Under the pieces are notes generated by a model. That model worked only from the letters and a program-made list of their open reading frames with translations, searched no databases and was not told where the DNA came from. Made by a program: the position numbers and the translations under genes. Positions 26,358-35,407 of a DNA stretch of 64,000 nt are shown one piece after another (position 1 is the stretch's first letter; the number at the start of each line of letters is the position of its first letter). Source of the stretch: Moritella sp. PE36 (lineage in GTDB: Bacteria > Pseudomonadota > Gammaproteobacteria > Enterobacterales > Moritellaceae); the NCBI RefSeq assembly GCF_000170855.1, contig NZ_ABCQ01000002.1, positions 212,365-276,364 of the forward strand. Direction: 5' to 3'.

Positions 26358-27311
26358 CTACTTATCGGTATGAAGTAATTTCATACCCAGTGTTTTAGTA
26401 CGTTCAAGATGATTTTTTAGGAATGGATGACACAACTCTCTAAACCAAGTGTGTTCTGGATCTTGATGGTGTTTTGCATGCCACAACAAGTAATACTGCT
26501 GTGGTTTTAATTCGATCGGCAGTGCTATGATCCGAAGATTGTATGTCTGGGCAAAGTCTGCCGCGATATGCAATGGTGTCGTCAACAAGGTATCGGTCTT
26601 TAATAACAGTTCAATCGCAGACTGAAAAAACGGTACCGATGCAAAGACTTGGCGCTGTTGGCCAAGCGCTGATAATGCCAGATCCACGGTGCTATCTTTA
26701 TCACCACCACCGCTGATCAGGACATGTTTGGCATTAATATATTCCGCCACCGATAAATCATCACCCTGACACAAAGGATGTTGACGGCGGCACACGACCA
26801 CCAGCTGATCTTCACCGATACTCTTGCCATGTAAATTTTCAGGCACAACATCGGTAATAGTACTGACTAGATCTAACGACATGTCAGCTAGCTCAGTTAA
26901 CTTGTCTTTATGCCAAAGTTGGAATTCAACGCTGGCATTAGATGCATCGACAGCCAACTCACAGCATATTGACGGTAAGATAGCTTGCGCAACATAATCA
27001 CTCGAGGCAAGTGTAAATTGGCGTTGGCACAAACTTAGATCCATCACACTCGGCAAATACAAATTATCCAAGGTTCGCATCAATATCGGTAACTGCGTTT
27101 TTAATTCTTCGCCCTTACGTGTCAGTACAAAGTGGTTGCCCTCTCGGATCACGATCTTGTCATGAAATGCAGCGCGAATTTGCGTTAGGGTTTTACTTAT
27201 CGCCGACTGCGTGACATTGAGTTGTCGTGCCGACTCGGTCAAATTACGGGTTTGTAATATCGAAATTAACGCCGGTAATAATTTGTAGTTATTCAAAGCA
27301 GCACTCGCCAT
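26358..27311 (-). CDS. LysR-family transcriptional regulator (NodD-like branch)
   Basis: 317 residues. The N-terminal helix-turn-helix LLPALISILQTRNLTESARQ then VTQSAISKTLTQIRAAF is clear, with REGNHFVLTRKGEEL following. The second half resembles the PnbR/NodD type ligand domain (QYYLLWHAKHHQDP). It lies 85 bp upstream of the LysE gene on the same strand and may control that exporter. Confidence 0.86.
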   Translation of the reverse strand: MASAALNNYKLLPALISILQTRNLTESARQLNVTQSAISKTLTQIRAAFHDKIVIREGNHFVLTRKGEELKTQLPILMRTLDNLYLPSVMDLSLCQRQFTLASSDYVAQAILPSICCELAVDASNASVEFQLWHKDKLTELADMSLDLVSTITDVVPENLHGKSIGEDQLVVVCRRQHPLCQGDDLSVAEYINAKHVLISGGGDKDSTVDLALSALGQQRQVFASVPFFQSAIELLLKTDTLLTTPLHIAADFAQTYNLRIIALPIELKPQQYYLLWHAKHHQDPEHTWFRELCHPFLKNHLERTKTLGMKLLHTDK

Positions 27312-27494
27312 ACAAAAGAATCAGTTAGCCATAATAACGTAAATTTTCTTGTCGTGATTTTAAAAGTTAACTATCTGACCTTGCTCATTAAATAATGATA
27401 TTGCGATTTAGCTAGCTGGAACGCCGCTTATTAGTCTTTTTTCATGTGCTAAAATTGATATCAACTGAGCAAACAGTGTGAAAGTAGGTGAACG

Positions 27495-28316
27495 ATGAAC
27501 AGACTCGATATCGCAGACTTAATTATCGATAAAATAACTGAGCAAGCTGAAACAGTCAAAGATATGTATGAGAGCTCTGTCAGTAATATTGGTTACTTCT
27601 ATATTGATAACTTCCTTCCCGTTGATTTAGCCACAAAAATATACGATGTATTTCCCAGCTATAACGACATGATGCTCATTGGTGGCAAATATAACCTCAG
27701 AGAATACAAATACGTCACCGCACAAATGAATGATCACCATCCACTATTAGAAGAAACTATTTTTGCATTTCAAGATCATCGTATTCTTGCCTTAGTTAAA
27801 AATATTTGTGGTATTGATAGCCTCTATCCCGATGAAAATCTGTATGCGGGGGGGATTTCATTGATGCACCAAGGCCAGTTCCTCAACCCGCATTTAGACA
27901 ATTCACATGAAAAAGACCGCAAACAATGGCGTGTTCTCAACCTCTTATATTATGTAACACCAGATTGGCAGCAGGCCAACGGCGGTAATTTAGAACTCTG
28001 GCCCGATGGCATCGAAAACAAACAGCTCACCATAGATAGCTCATTCAATCGACTCATCGTCATGGCCACACATGACAAATCATGGCACTCCGTTAGCCCT
28101 ATCACCGCCGATAAAAATAGAACCTGTGTATCAAATTATTACTTTTCAGATACTGCGCTCAAACCCACAGATCAATTCCATGTCACTTCATTTCGCGGCA
28201 GACCCGATCAGGGCGTCAGAGATGTGGCTTTACAAGCTGATAATGCGTTGCGTCAAGGCGTGCGAAAACTGTTTCCTTTGGGAATGATAAAAACCAAGCA
28301 GATTTATAAAAAGTAA
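27495..28316 (+). CDS. 2-oxoglutarate/Fe(II)-dependent oxygenase
   Basis: 273 residues, double-stranded beta-helix. The iron ligands are visible as H133-x-D135 (NPHLDNSHE) and distal H198 (SWHSVSP). R209 (NRTCVSNYYFS) would bind 2-oxoglutarate. GGNLELWPDG and NRLIVMATHDKSWH fit the 2OG-FeII_Oxy_3 family. The N-terminal DNFLPVDLATKIYDVFPS is typical. Substrate unknown; related proteins hydroxylate proline in proteins or small metabolites, or modify glycans. Nothing nearby shows its partner. Confidence 0.82.
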   Translation: MNRLDIADLIIDKITEQAETVKDMYESSVSNIGYFYIDNFLPVDLATKIYDVFPSYNDMMLIGGKYNLREYKYVTAQMNDHHPLLEETIFAFQDHRILALVKNICGIDSLYPDENLYAGGISLMHQGQFLNPHLDNSHEKDRKQWRVLNLLYYVTPDWQQANGGNLELWPDGIENKQLTIDSSFNRLIVMATHDKSWHSVSPITADKNRTCVSNYYFSDTALKPTDQFHVTSFRGRPDQGVRDVALQADNALRQGVRKLFPLGMIKTKQIYKK

Positions 28317-28585
28317 GTAAATAAATTTAAACGTTAGATAAAAGTGCAGGTTTACAACATCTAAATAAACACAGATAAATAAGGAGTAAATTGCACTTTA
28401 ATTTCTGACAACCAATTAGAATAAACATACTTACATACAGTTTAACTAATAAAAACAACAAGATATAAAGTATTTTATTGTTTTCATTCTAATGATAACA
28501 TTTACTTCTTAAGCAATAGACAACCGACCTATTTAAAGTATGATGCTGCAAAAACTCATATCCCCATACTCTAAATAAGGTTAAT

Positions 28586-30520
28586 ATGAAAAAAACTCTT
28601 CTTGCGTTATGCGTTAGTTCAATACTTGTTGGCTGTGGTTCAGATTCTGATTCATCGACGGATACACCCACGAATCCACCATCAAATGGGCAAGTAATAG
28701 CTTTATTCATGGATGTTCAACCAGTAATGGGGGCTGATTACAATTGTGATACTGGTGATACAGGTTCTACATCTGAATTAGGTCAATTTACTGTTACTGA
28801 AGGTGCGATTTGCGACTTTGAATTAGATGGTTATGCTATCGGCTCTAACCGCGAAGGGATTACGAGTAAAAATAATCAGATCACAGCTTACTCACTAGAT
28901 GCTCAAACTGATCAACGTGTCGCTACTTTGAACACTGTAGCTCCAACTCCAGAGCAGTACGCAGCAAACATTTCAGCTCTTCTTCAGTCTATCGATGTAA
29001 TCCAAACAGATGACAAACTTGATACGAGTGATGTTGTTGGTGAAAGCTTAATTGAAGCTGAACCTCTAGCGGCTATTGATGATATGACATTTGAAGCAGC
29101 TCTAATCACTGTTGAAGTTGAGGTTGAAGTTGATGGTAAACCAACTGTCGTTCCTCTTCCAACAGAAAATATTAAAGCGCCTTCAGAAGCAAAAGATGAT
29201 CTAAATAATCAATATACCAGTGAAAATATAGCGCAAATAGTTTTAGATCTTCAGGACTTATTAACAGGCAACATAACAACTGTTGATATTGAAGCTAAAC
29301 TAAATGAATACAGAACATTGCTTGAAAGTTCAGATAGTAGTAATGGCTACCACCAAAAAGCATTTGATGCCATCTTAGAAATTGCGGAAATAGCGAACAT
29401 GGAAGAAGTGGCTGCTCGCGTAGATATCACAGGTTCCGATTATTCAGAAATGCTATCAACAGTCATTGAGTCTTCATTCACCCCTGATGTAATCATCGAA
29501 TTAATCGAAACGCCTATTGGTACAACAGAAGACGTATCTAAAATTCTTACTGAAGCTGCTAATCGCTTAGTACATGCAAGTGAAAGACTTGCTGCAGCAA
29601 TGCCTGGCGAAGGTTATGTATTACCTTATTCTGAAGAATCTGATGAAGCTTTAACTTATCAAGACTCTCTTGTCATCCGAACTGCAGCTCTTGGCGCAGC
29701 GAATGTATTATATACGCTTTCAGCTTATAGCGCGGGTGATGATACTTATTACCTTCCTCAATCAGAAACATTTAAAGATATTGATGCGGTAAATGAAACA
29801 TACACTTGGAATGAAAACCCTCCTATTAGTTGGGACGATGTTCAACTAGATATTGATGCTGAGTTTGATTTATATTCATATGACCCTAGTGGTTACTATG
29901 CCGATTCATCATTATTTAGTTATAGAAAAAATGCTGCTCAACTATTAACATCAGCAAAATCAGCACTTACTAATGCAGTAACGGTTTCTAAACTTATTAA
30001 TTTATCAAGCTTTGTGGACGAAGAAGATGTTGAAGAAATTGCAAAAATTATTTCAGATCTCGATAACCATTTAGATAATCCATCTTCATCTCTATCTATC
30101 GATGAAGATGGTGAGTTAACATATATTAATCTTCATGCGTTCTACAACACTCAAACCGGTATCGACAGCTCTGATTTTAATATAACAACAAATAGCTATA
30201 CATGTGATACATCAGATCTTGGCAATAATCAGGCACAATATGATATTGCCCTTTCTAAAATATTTTCAGAACCGACATGCTCACACCAAGCAAATTATAA
30301 AATGATTGATTTGTGGGGGAATGAATATACCAACTGGGATGTTATTAAAGTTATAAACAACACCTACACTGAAGATTCTTCGATTACAACTTTCATCCCT
30401 GCCGTAGATGCTGATTTTGAAGTAAATATAACAGAATCAAATAACTCAACAATTCTTGATGTTGTTTGGTGTGGTATTGATGAAGATACTGAAGAAAAAG
30501 TAAGTTGCGTTGAAGAATAA
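28586..30520 (+). CDS. Large hypothetical lipoprotein
   Basis: 644 residues. The lipoprotein signal MKKTLLALCVSSILVGC gives lipid-modified Cys 17, followed by GSDSDSSTD, so outer-membrane sorting is expected. The rest is very acidic (many Asp and Glu), with helix-rich central stretches and four later cysteine-containing segments (CDTGDTGS, CDFELDG, TCDTSDLG, WCGIDEDTEEKVSC). I recognise no known domain. The gene ends 20 bp before the next hypothetical gene, suggesting an operon. A weak AT-rich promoter region precedes it. Confidence 0.7.
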   Translation: MKKTLLALCVSSILVGCGSDSDSSTDTPTNPPSNGQVIALFMDVQPVMGADYNCDTGDTGSTSELGQFTVTEGAICDFELDGYAIGSNREGITSKNNQITAYSLDAQTDQRVATLNTVAPTPEQYAANISALLQSIDVIQTDDKLDTSDVVGESLIEAEPLAAIDDMTFEAALITVEVEVEVDGKPTVVPLPTENIKAPSEAKDDLNNQYTSENIAQIVLDLQDLLTGNITTVDIEAKLNEYRTLLESSDSSNGYHQKAFDAILEIAEIANMEEVAARVDITGSDYSEMLSTVIESSFTPDVIIELIETPIGTTEDVSKILTEAANRLVHASERLAAAMPGEGYVLPYSEESDEALTYQDSLVIRTAALGAANVLYTLSAYSAGDDTYYLPQSETFKDIDAVNETYTWNENPPISWDDVQLDIDAEFDLYSYDPSGYYADSSLFSYRKNAAQLLTSAKSALTNAVTVSKLINLSSFVDEEDVEEIAKIISDLDNHLDNPSSSLSIDEDGELTYINLHAFYNTQTGIDSSDFNITTNSYTCDTSDLGNNQAQYDIALSKIFSEPTCSHQANYKMIDLWGNEYTNWDVIKVINNTYTEDSSITTFIPAVDADFEVNITESNNSTILDVVWCGIDEDTEEKVSCVEE

Positions 30521-30540
30521 CACTTCACTTAACGCTTATT

Positions 30541-31020
30541 ATGCTTAGATTTTTACTTTGTATAATAATATTAACACCATCATTGGCAAATGCCCTTGAT
30601 GGTGTTTTTATTATGGATAATGCCACAGAGACACAGTACAGCTTGCATACTAAAGGTGTATATAAAGTTTATTATAAGATAAAAACTAAAGAGCGAATTA
30701 ATACTAAAAACAAACAAACACTTAAGCTAAGTTCGAAAAAAAATACTGCTAAGCAAGTGCTTCAATATAAATCCGGTAGCCTTTCATTTGCGAATGTAGA
30801 AATCCATTTTAAATTAGCTTATTACTATCGAGGTGTTTTTTATATGGAGCAAGCAAGAGGTGTTATAGACGGAGTTCATTTTAACACTCGAGAACTTTCA
30901 TTTAATGATACGAAGCAACACCTTAATGCTGAGCGGATTGTATTTACGAAACAGAATAAAATTTCAATTACCAAACAATTTTCTAGATTAGTACCTAATG
31001 ATCTAGTATTACAGCAATAG
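30541..31020 (+). CDS. Hypothetical exported protein following the large lipoprotein
   Basis: 159 residues. MLRFLLCIIILTPSLANA is a Sec signal peptide, with cleavage after ANA. The mature part is basic and beta-rich (KVYYKIKTKERINTK, KLAYYYRGVFYMEQA). It has no cysteine and no recognised domain. The 20-bp gap to the acidic lipoprotein gene suggests that the acidic and basic products act together, which is inference. Confidence 0.55.
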   Translation: MLRFLLCIIILTPSLANALDGVFIMDNATETQYSLHTKGVYKVYYKIKTKERINTKNKQTLKLSSKKNTAKQVLQYKSGSLSFANVEIHFKLAYYYRGVFYMEQARGVIDGVHFNTRELSFNDTKQHLNAERIVFTKQNKISITKQFSRLVPNDLVLQQ

Positions 31021-31151
31021 CCCAAAAAAAAATCGTAAACCTGCCCATTTTAATAAAATTTTAGCTAAACCCAATTACCAGCCATTTCTATCGTCCATAA
31101 TTAAATTGATTGAAGCGTTACTTCGCGTTCACTTACCCGCAAGGATCAGCA

Positions 31152-31673
31152 ATGGACAATACAGTCAAAAAAATCGGACTCAGTGGCTCCTGCTATTGGT
31201 GTACCGAGGCTATCTTTTTATCGCTGCGCGGTGTGACGAAAGTAGAACAAGGCTGGTTATCTTCTTTTGCTGACGATGATTGGTTTTCAGAAGGTATTAT
31301 TGTCACGTTCATGCCCGACGTGATTAGTTTAAAAAATATCATATCCATTCATTTACACACTCATAGCTGTGCCAAAGCCCATTCCATGCGCGATAAATAT
31401 CGCAGCGCCGTCTATGCCATGGATCCTTATCAGAACACTGAAATAAAACATAATCTAGCATTATTACAAGATGAATTTGAACTGCCTTTGATCACCCGCG
31501 CTTATGCATTTAATCAATTTAAACCGTCAGATGGATCCATGCAAAACTATTATTACAGCGATCCACAACGGCCATTTTGTGAAAACATCATCACCCCTAA
31601 ATTAAAGAAATTATTCGCTAGCCATGCTCATTTAATGAATAAAGACAAATTGGCAACAACACTCAGCGCATAA
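31152..31673 (+). CDS. Divergent MsrA-like peptide methionine sulfoxide reductase
   Basis: 173 residues. GSCYWCTEAIFLSLRGVTKVEQGW is the MsrA signature, with likely catalytic Cys 14 and a Glu nearby. The usual GHAEAV block reads EGIIVTFMPD and the QYRS segment reads MRDKYRSAVYAMD, so two conserved blocks are altered. It may still reduce methionine-S-sulfoxide, or have changed substrate. Start 31152 has AAGGA 7 nt upstream; the frame opens earlier at 31110. Confidence 0.7.
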   Translation: MDNTVKKIGLSGSCYWCTEAIFLSLRGVTKVEQGWLSSFADDDWFSEGIIVTFMPDVISLKNIISIHLHTHSCAKAHSMRDKYRSAVYAMDPYQNTEIKHNLALLQDEFELPLITRAYAFNQFKPSDGSMQNYYYSDPQRPFCENIITPKLKKLFASHAHLMNKDKLATTLSA

Positions 31674-31699
31674 ATATAGCGACGATTAAAAAATAATTG

Positions 31700-31850
31700 G
31701 TGGTTAAACTAGCAACCATCAGTGCGCTAACAAGCAGCTTGGATGAAGGTGGTTAATTTGAAGTTAAAGTACCAGTAGCAAATGTAGATACCGGTATGTC
31801 GAACCGTAATGACCGCCTTAATTCATTATTCTTTAACTCTGCAATCCAAC
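31700..31850 (+). pseudogene. YceI-domain remnant
   Basis: The plus frame from 31700 reads KLATISALTSSLDEGG, a stop, then FEVKVPVANVDTG and NRNDRLNSLFFNSA. This is the mid-part of a YceI-type lipocalin domain (SLDEGGxFEVKIPxxxVDTG). There is an internal TAA, no signal peptide and no C-terminal domain. It is about 50 codons long and lies between msrA-like and nimR-like genes. Confidence 0.6.
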
Positions 31851-31905
31851 TATTGCGATTAGCGGCCTTTGAAATAGCGGTTCACCCTTTTCCAGCCCCT
31901 CATAT

Positions 31906-32688
31906 TTAAACTGACTGTTTCATATATTGTTTCGGTGGTCTGCCTAACGTCTTCTTAAAAAAGGTAATAAAAGCACTGACCGACTCATAACCTAAATCTT
32001 CTGATACTCGTTGTACCGATTCATTTGATGACAGTTTTTGCAATGCCATTACCAAGTGTAGTTGCCCACGCCAACGACCAAATGTCATCCCCACCTCTTG
32101 CTTCACCAATCGAGAAAATGTTCTTTCACTCATCGCAAATAACGACGCCCACTCCCCGACTGTTTTGCGGTCGGCTGGATTAGCCAATAACAAATGAGCA
32201 ATCTTATTGAGTCTCGGTTCTGCAGGGATAGGAAAATCAAAGTGCTCTTTCGGCATACGGATCAGCTCATCAATCAATACTTGCGCGAGTCTCACTGTCG
32301 CGTCATCAGATGCATAGTCCTGCTTCTTACTTGCTAAACTAATAATGAGTTCACGCAGTAAAGGCGAGATTGATAATGTGCAACTTTTATCGGGTATGCC
32401 GGGAATATCAGGATCAACAAATAACATACAGACATCTGAACTTAACGAAATATGATTGCTGTGTGACACTTGGCTTGGGATCCATACCGCACAATTTGCC
32501 GGCACCATCCATATGGCATCCGCAATTGAACAACGGACAAAACCTGTTAACGGCATCACTAATTGACACTTCACGTGTTGATGAACAGGCATTTCCAGAC
32601 CACGTTCAAGACTCGACGTACGTAATGCATTAACACTTTCGACGTACTCATCCGAATCAAAATCTAAAGCAATATTAGGTAACGTCAT
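31906..32688 (-). CDS. NimR-like AraC-family regulator
   Basis: 260 residues. The N-terminal cupin (MPVHQHVKCQLVMPLTGFVRC) and C-terminal helix-turn-helix pair (EWASLFAMSERTFSRLVKQE, RVSEDLGYESVSAFITFFKKT) match NimR/YeaM of E. coli, which represses or regulates nimT. The divergent MFS gene at 32785 (96-bp gap) is of the matching NimT/CynX type, so the pair is kept as in E. coli. Confidence 0.86.
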   Translation of the reverse strand: MTLPNIALDFDSDEYVESVNALRTSSLERGLEMPVHQHVKCQLVMPLTGFVRCSIADAIWMVPANCAVWIPSQVSHSNHISLSSDVCMLFVDPDIPGIPDKSCTLSISPLLRELIISLASKKQDYASDDATVRLAQVLIDELIRMPKEHFDFPIPAEPRLNKIAHLLLANPADRKTVGEWASLFAMSERTFSRLVKQEVGMTFGRWRGQLHLVMALQKLSSNESVQRVSEDLGYESVSAFITFFKKTLGRPPKQYMKQSV

Positions 32689-32784
32689 ACACTGTCCGTA
32701 TTTAGCAATAAAATGTCAATATACACAAATTCAGTATAATCGGATATGGATAATATAGTGGCATAGCTTCAAGAGGACGCAAAT

Positions 32785-34056
32785 ATGTCACACAATTCTG
32801 CACGCAACATTGTTCAGCCCGCACTGGTTATTATCGGCATTTTACTTATAGCCAGTAATCTCCGAGGTCCTATAACAGGCATAGGACCAATCTTAGCATT
32901 CATCTCTGACGATCTTAATTTGTCAGCCACGCAAGCCGGTATGTTAACCACACTACCACTGCTCGCCTTTGCTATTTTTTCACCTCTTTCATCGGGACTA
33001 GCTCGTAAGATCGGCCTTGAACCATCATTAATGTTGGCACTGCTTGCTATCACTAGCGGTATTGTTATCCGCTCTGCAGGCTCAACACTAACCCTGTACT
33101 TAGGCACTTGTATCATCGGCATCGGTATTGCGATAGGCAATGTACTCTTACCCAGCTTGCTAAAACGCGACTTTCCCAACAAAGTACCGACATTGACCGC
33201 TATTTATGTATTAATGATGGGGGTTGGCGCAACCATTAGTTCAAGCACCACAATCCCGATGCTTAACCTGGCTAATTCGCTTAATGTTACGGCGATCCCA
33301 GATTGGGCATTCGCATTAGCCACTACGCTCGTCCTGCCTCTTATCACGATGCTAGTTTGGCTACCACAAACAAGCCATCACACAAAACCGGCTACGGACA
33401 CTGCCGACATTGATAGCCATAGTTATATGTGGCGTTCTGCAGCCGCTTGGCAAGTCTCTGGGTTCTTGGCGTTAAACTCATTTATTATGTACGCCTTTAT
33501 TGCTTGGTTACCGAGTATCTTAGTGAGCAATGGTTATTCAGAACATCAAGCGGGTTACATCCATGGGATTCTACAACTCGCCTCTGCAGCACCGGCTATC
33601 GTATTAATTCCACTCATGGCAAAGGTAAAAGATAAACGTGTACTTAGCTTAATAATGACAATACTGGCATTCATTGGGATCACCGGGTTACTCATGATGC
33701 CCCAACACGCGGTCGCCTGGGTGATGATGCTTGGTTTTAGCTGTGGGGGTGGTTTTATTCTCGGATTATCCTTTGTCGGCCTGCGTACTCATAACGCACA
33801 CCAAGCAGCCGCATTGTCAGGGATGGCACAATGCATAGGTTATCTATTTGCAGCAACGGGGCCGATTATTTTTGGTTCACTGCATGAAACAACAGGTAGT
33901 TGGGATATGCCCTTAATCATCACTGCTGGTATCAGTATTATATGGGCAAGCTTAGCGGTGAAGGCAGGCAGATCAGCGGTCATTACCCACCAGCTCAATC
34001 CATCGGATAATCTACCAAGCGAGCAAACGAGTAATCCAGTGATCAATGAACTTTAG
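32785..34056 (+). CDS. NimT/CynX-family MFS transporter
   Basis: 423 residues, twelve membrane segments. LIASNLRGPITGIGPILAFI and LLAFAIFSPLSSGLARKIGLE match CynX-type MFS, and the N-terminal GPI motif is typical. Related NimT exports 2-nitroimidazole; CynX relatives handle cyanate. Substrate here is unknown. Divergent from the NimR-like regulator; converges with tag by 4 bp. Confidence 0.82.
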   Translation: MSHNSARNIVQPALVIIGILLIASNLRGPITGIGPILAFISDDLNLSATQAGMLTTLPLLAFAIFSPLSSGLARKIGLEPSLMLALLAITSGIVIRSAGSTLTLYLGTCIIGIGIAIGNVLLPSLLKRDFPNKVPTLTAIYVLMMGVGATISSSTTIPMLNLANSLNVTAIPDWAFALATTLVLPLITMLVWLPQTSHHTKPATDTADIDSHSYMWRSAAAWQVSGFLALNSFIMYAFIAWLPSILVSNGYSEHQAGYIHGILQLASAAPAIVLIPLMAKVKDKRVLSLIMTILAFIGITGLLMMPQHAVAWVMMLGFSCGGGFILGLSFVGLRTHNAHQAAALSGMAQCIGYLFAATGPIIFGSLHETTGSWDMPLIITAGISIIWASLAVKAGRSAVITHQLNPSDNLPSEQTSNPVINEL

Positions 34057-34060
34057 CTAA

Positions 34061-34624
34061 TTATTTCAACTCGTGATGACGGAAGCAATCGGTGGTGTGA
34101 TCGTTAACCATGCCGATTGCTTGCATAAAGGCATAACAGATCGTGGGCCCGACAAAGTTAAAACCCCGCTTCTTCAAATCTTTACTCATGGCTTCTGAGA
34201 GTTCAGTTTTAGCGGGTATTCCAGCCTGTGAGGGTAAATCGTTTTGCAGGGTAACACCGTTAACAAAAGCCCAAATATAAGCATCAAACGAACCAAACTC
34301 GGCTTGAATATTCAAAAAGCCCTTGGCATTTTTTATCGCTGATCTTATCTTTAAGGTATTACGGACAATCCCCTCATTAGCAAGTAGGCGCTTAACATCG
34401 TCTTCGGTGTAATTGGCGATAATCGTATAATCAAACTGATGAAAAGCGTTTCGATAGTTTTCACGTTTTCTTAATATGGTGATCCAGCTGAGTCCGGCTT
34501 GCGCACCTTCTAAGATCAGAAATTCAAATAAGCGTTGTTCGTCATGAACTGGCAGGCCCCACTCTTCATCATGATAAGCTACGTATAATGGGTCTTCCCC
34601 ACACCAAGTACATCTGTTTTTCAT
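34061..34624 (-). CDS. tag: DNA-3-methyladenine glycosylase I
   Basis: 187 residues from ATG 34624, equal to E. coli Tag. Zinc ligands Cys 5 and His 18 (CTWCGEDPLYVAYHDEEWG) and the C-terminal His/Cys (NDHTTDC) are present, and the LEGAQAGLSWITILRKRENY block carries the catalytic Glu. It excises 3-methyladenine in base-excision repair. It lies 28 bp after the prepilin gene on the same strand, so the two are possibly co-transcribed. Confidence 0.92.
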   Translation of the reverse strand: MKNRCTWCGEDPLYVAYHDEEWGLPVHDEQRLFEFLILEGAQAGLSWITILRKRENYRNAFHQFDYTIIANYTEDDVKRLLANEGIVRNTLKIRSAIKNAKGFLNIQAEFGSFDAYIWAFVNGVTLQNDLPSQAGIPAKTELSEAMSKDLKKRGFNFVGPTICYAFMQAIGMVNDHTTDCFRHHELK

Positions 34625-34652
34625 TATTTGTCCTTTAGTCGCGATAAACAAA

Positions 34653-35177
34653 TCAGCAGCCAGCTGTTTCAACAGTAAATTCTTGAGTCTCGCTGGTATG
34701 GTGATATTCGGCGTAACATAAATCGTTGCTCAAATCCCCTGTGCCATAACCAATACGCGAGTAGCCATTATCTTCGAAAACGGTAATTTCAGAATAAGTC
34801 GCGGTTCGAGAGATATTATTTTTAATCACATCCAGTGGGGCGCCTAATTCTAGGAAGGTCTCAATAAAGTAGGTATTTGGCGTTAGGGCTTCACTTTTCG
34901 TTTCTGGATAGCCACGATAAAACTGATAATCCCCATAGTCGGTTGCGATGGTGACATCATCACCCAATAGATTGTCGATTTGGGATTTCATATGCAGCAA
35001 TCGCACAGTCGCCCTCAGGCTACCGTGAAAATTTTCAACCGTTTCTTTTTTTGCATCATCTTTTAAATCAATAAAACGTGGTACAGCCGTTGCCGTAAGC
35101 ACACCAAGCACAATAATAGTAATAACCAATTCAATTAGCGTAAAACCCTTATTCTTTTTAGACGCAGTAAAGTCCAT
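34653..35177 (-). CDS. Type IV prepilin-like protein (MshA-type)
   Basis: 174 residues. An 11-residue basic leader ends in Gly, followed by FTLIELVITIIVLGVLTATA, so PilD-type cleavage is expected before F12, with Glu at mature position 5. AVPRFIDL and a C-terminal Cys pair (DLCYAEYHH, then VETAGC) are MshA-like features. It probably forms or joins a pilus or pseudopilus. No pilus assembly genes lie nearby, so it is an orphan. Its leader contains a 20-bp tandem repeat. Confidence 0.8.
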   Translation of the reverse strand: MDFTASKKNKGFTLIELVITIIVLGVLTATAVPRFIDLKDDAKKETVENFHGSLRATVRLLHMKSQIDNLLGDDVTIATDYGDYQFYRGYPETKSEALTPNTYFIETFLELGAPLDVIKNNISRTATYSEITVFEDNGYSRIGYGTGDLSNDLCYAEYHHTSETQEFTVETAGC

Positions 35178-35182
35178 TTTCT

Positions 35183-35242
35183 CTCTCTGTTAAACGTTTG
35201 TGCTCTCTGTTAGAGATTTGTACTCTCTGTTAGAAATTTGCA
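35183..35242. repeat. 20-bp tandem repeat, three copies, overlapping the prepilin ribosome binding site
   Basis: Three units starting CTCTCTGTTA: with AACGTTTGTG (35183-35202), GAGATTTGTA (35203-35222) and GAAATTTGCA (35223-35242). On the minus strand each copy ends AACAGAGAG, and the proximal copy supplies the ribosome binding site of the prepilin ATG at 35177. Confidence 0.85.
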
Positions 35243-35348
35243 ACAGTATGCCCCATAAAATACTTAGTACCATATGTTAATTACAAAATAATTAATTCAT
35301 CTTTAACTATTTTACTATGTGATTAATAATAGCCTGATTTCTTTAAGC

Positions 35349-35392
35349 AAAAATAAAAAAGCGCCACACCGATAGCGATGTCACGCTTTCTT
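35349..35392 (-). terminator. Intrinsic terminator of the ArsP gene
   Basis: On the minus strand a 12-bp stem with one mismatch (AGCGTGACATCG / CGGTGTGGCGCT, 4-nt loop) is followed by TTTTTTATTTTT. It sits just after the permease stop. Confidence 0.85.
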
Positions 35393-35407
35393 AACTAAAA
35401 ATATCGC

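Noticed and set aside
28341..28399. AAAGTGCA / TGCACTTT inverted repeat before the large lipoprotein gene
   Set aside because: Arms are 8 bp but 43 bp apart in very AT-rich sequence; it could easily be chance.
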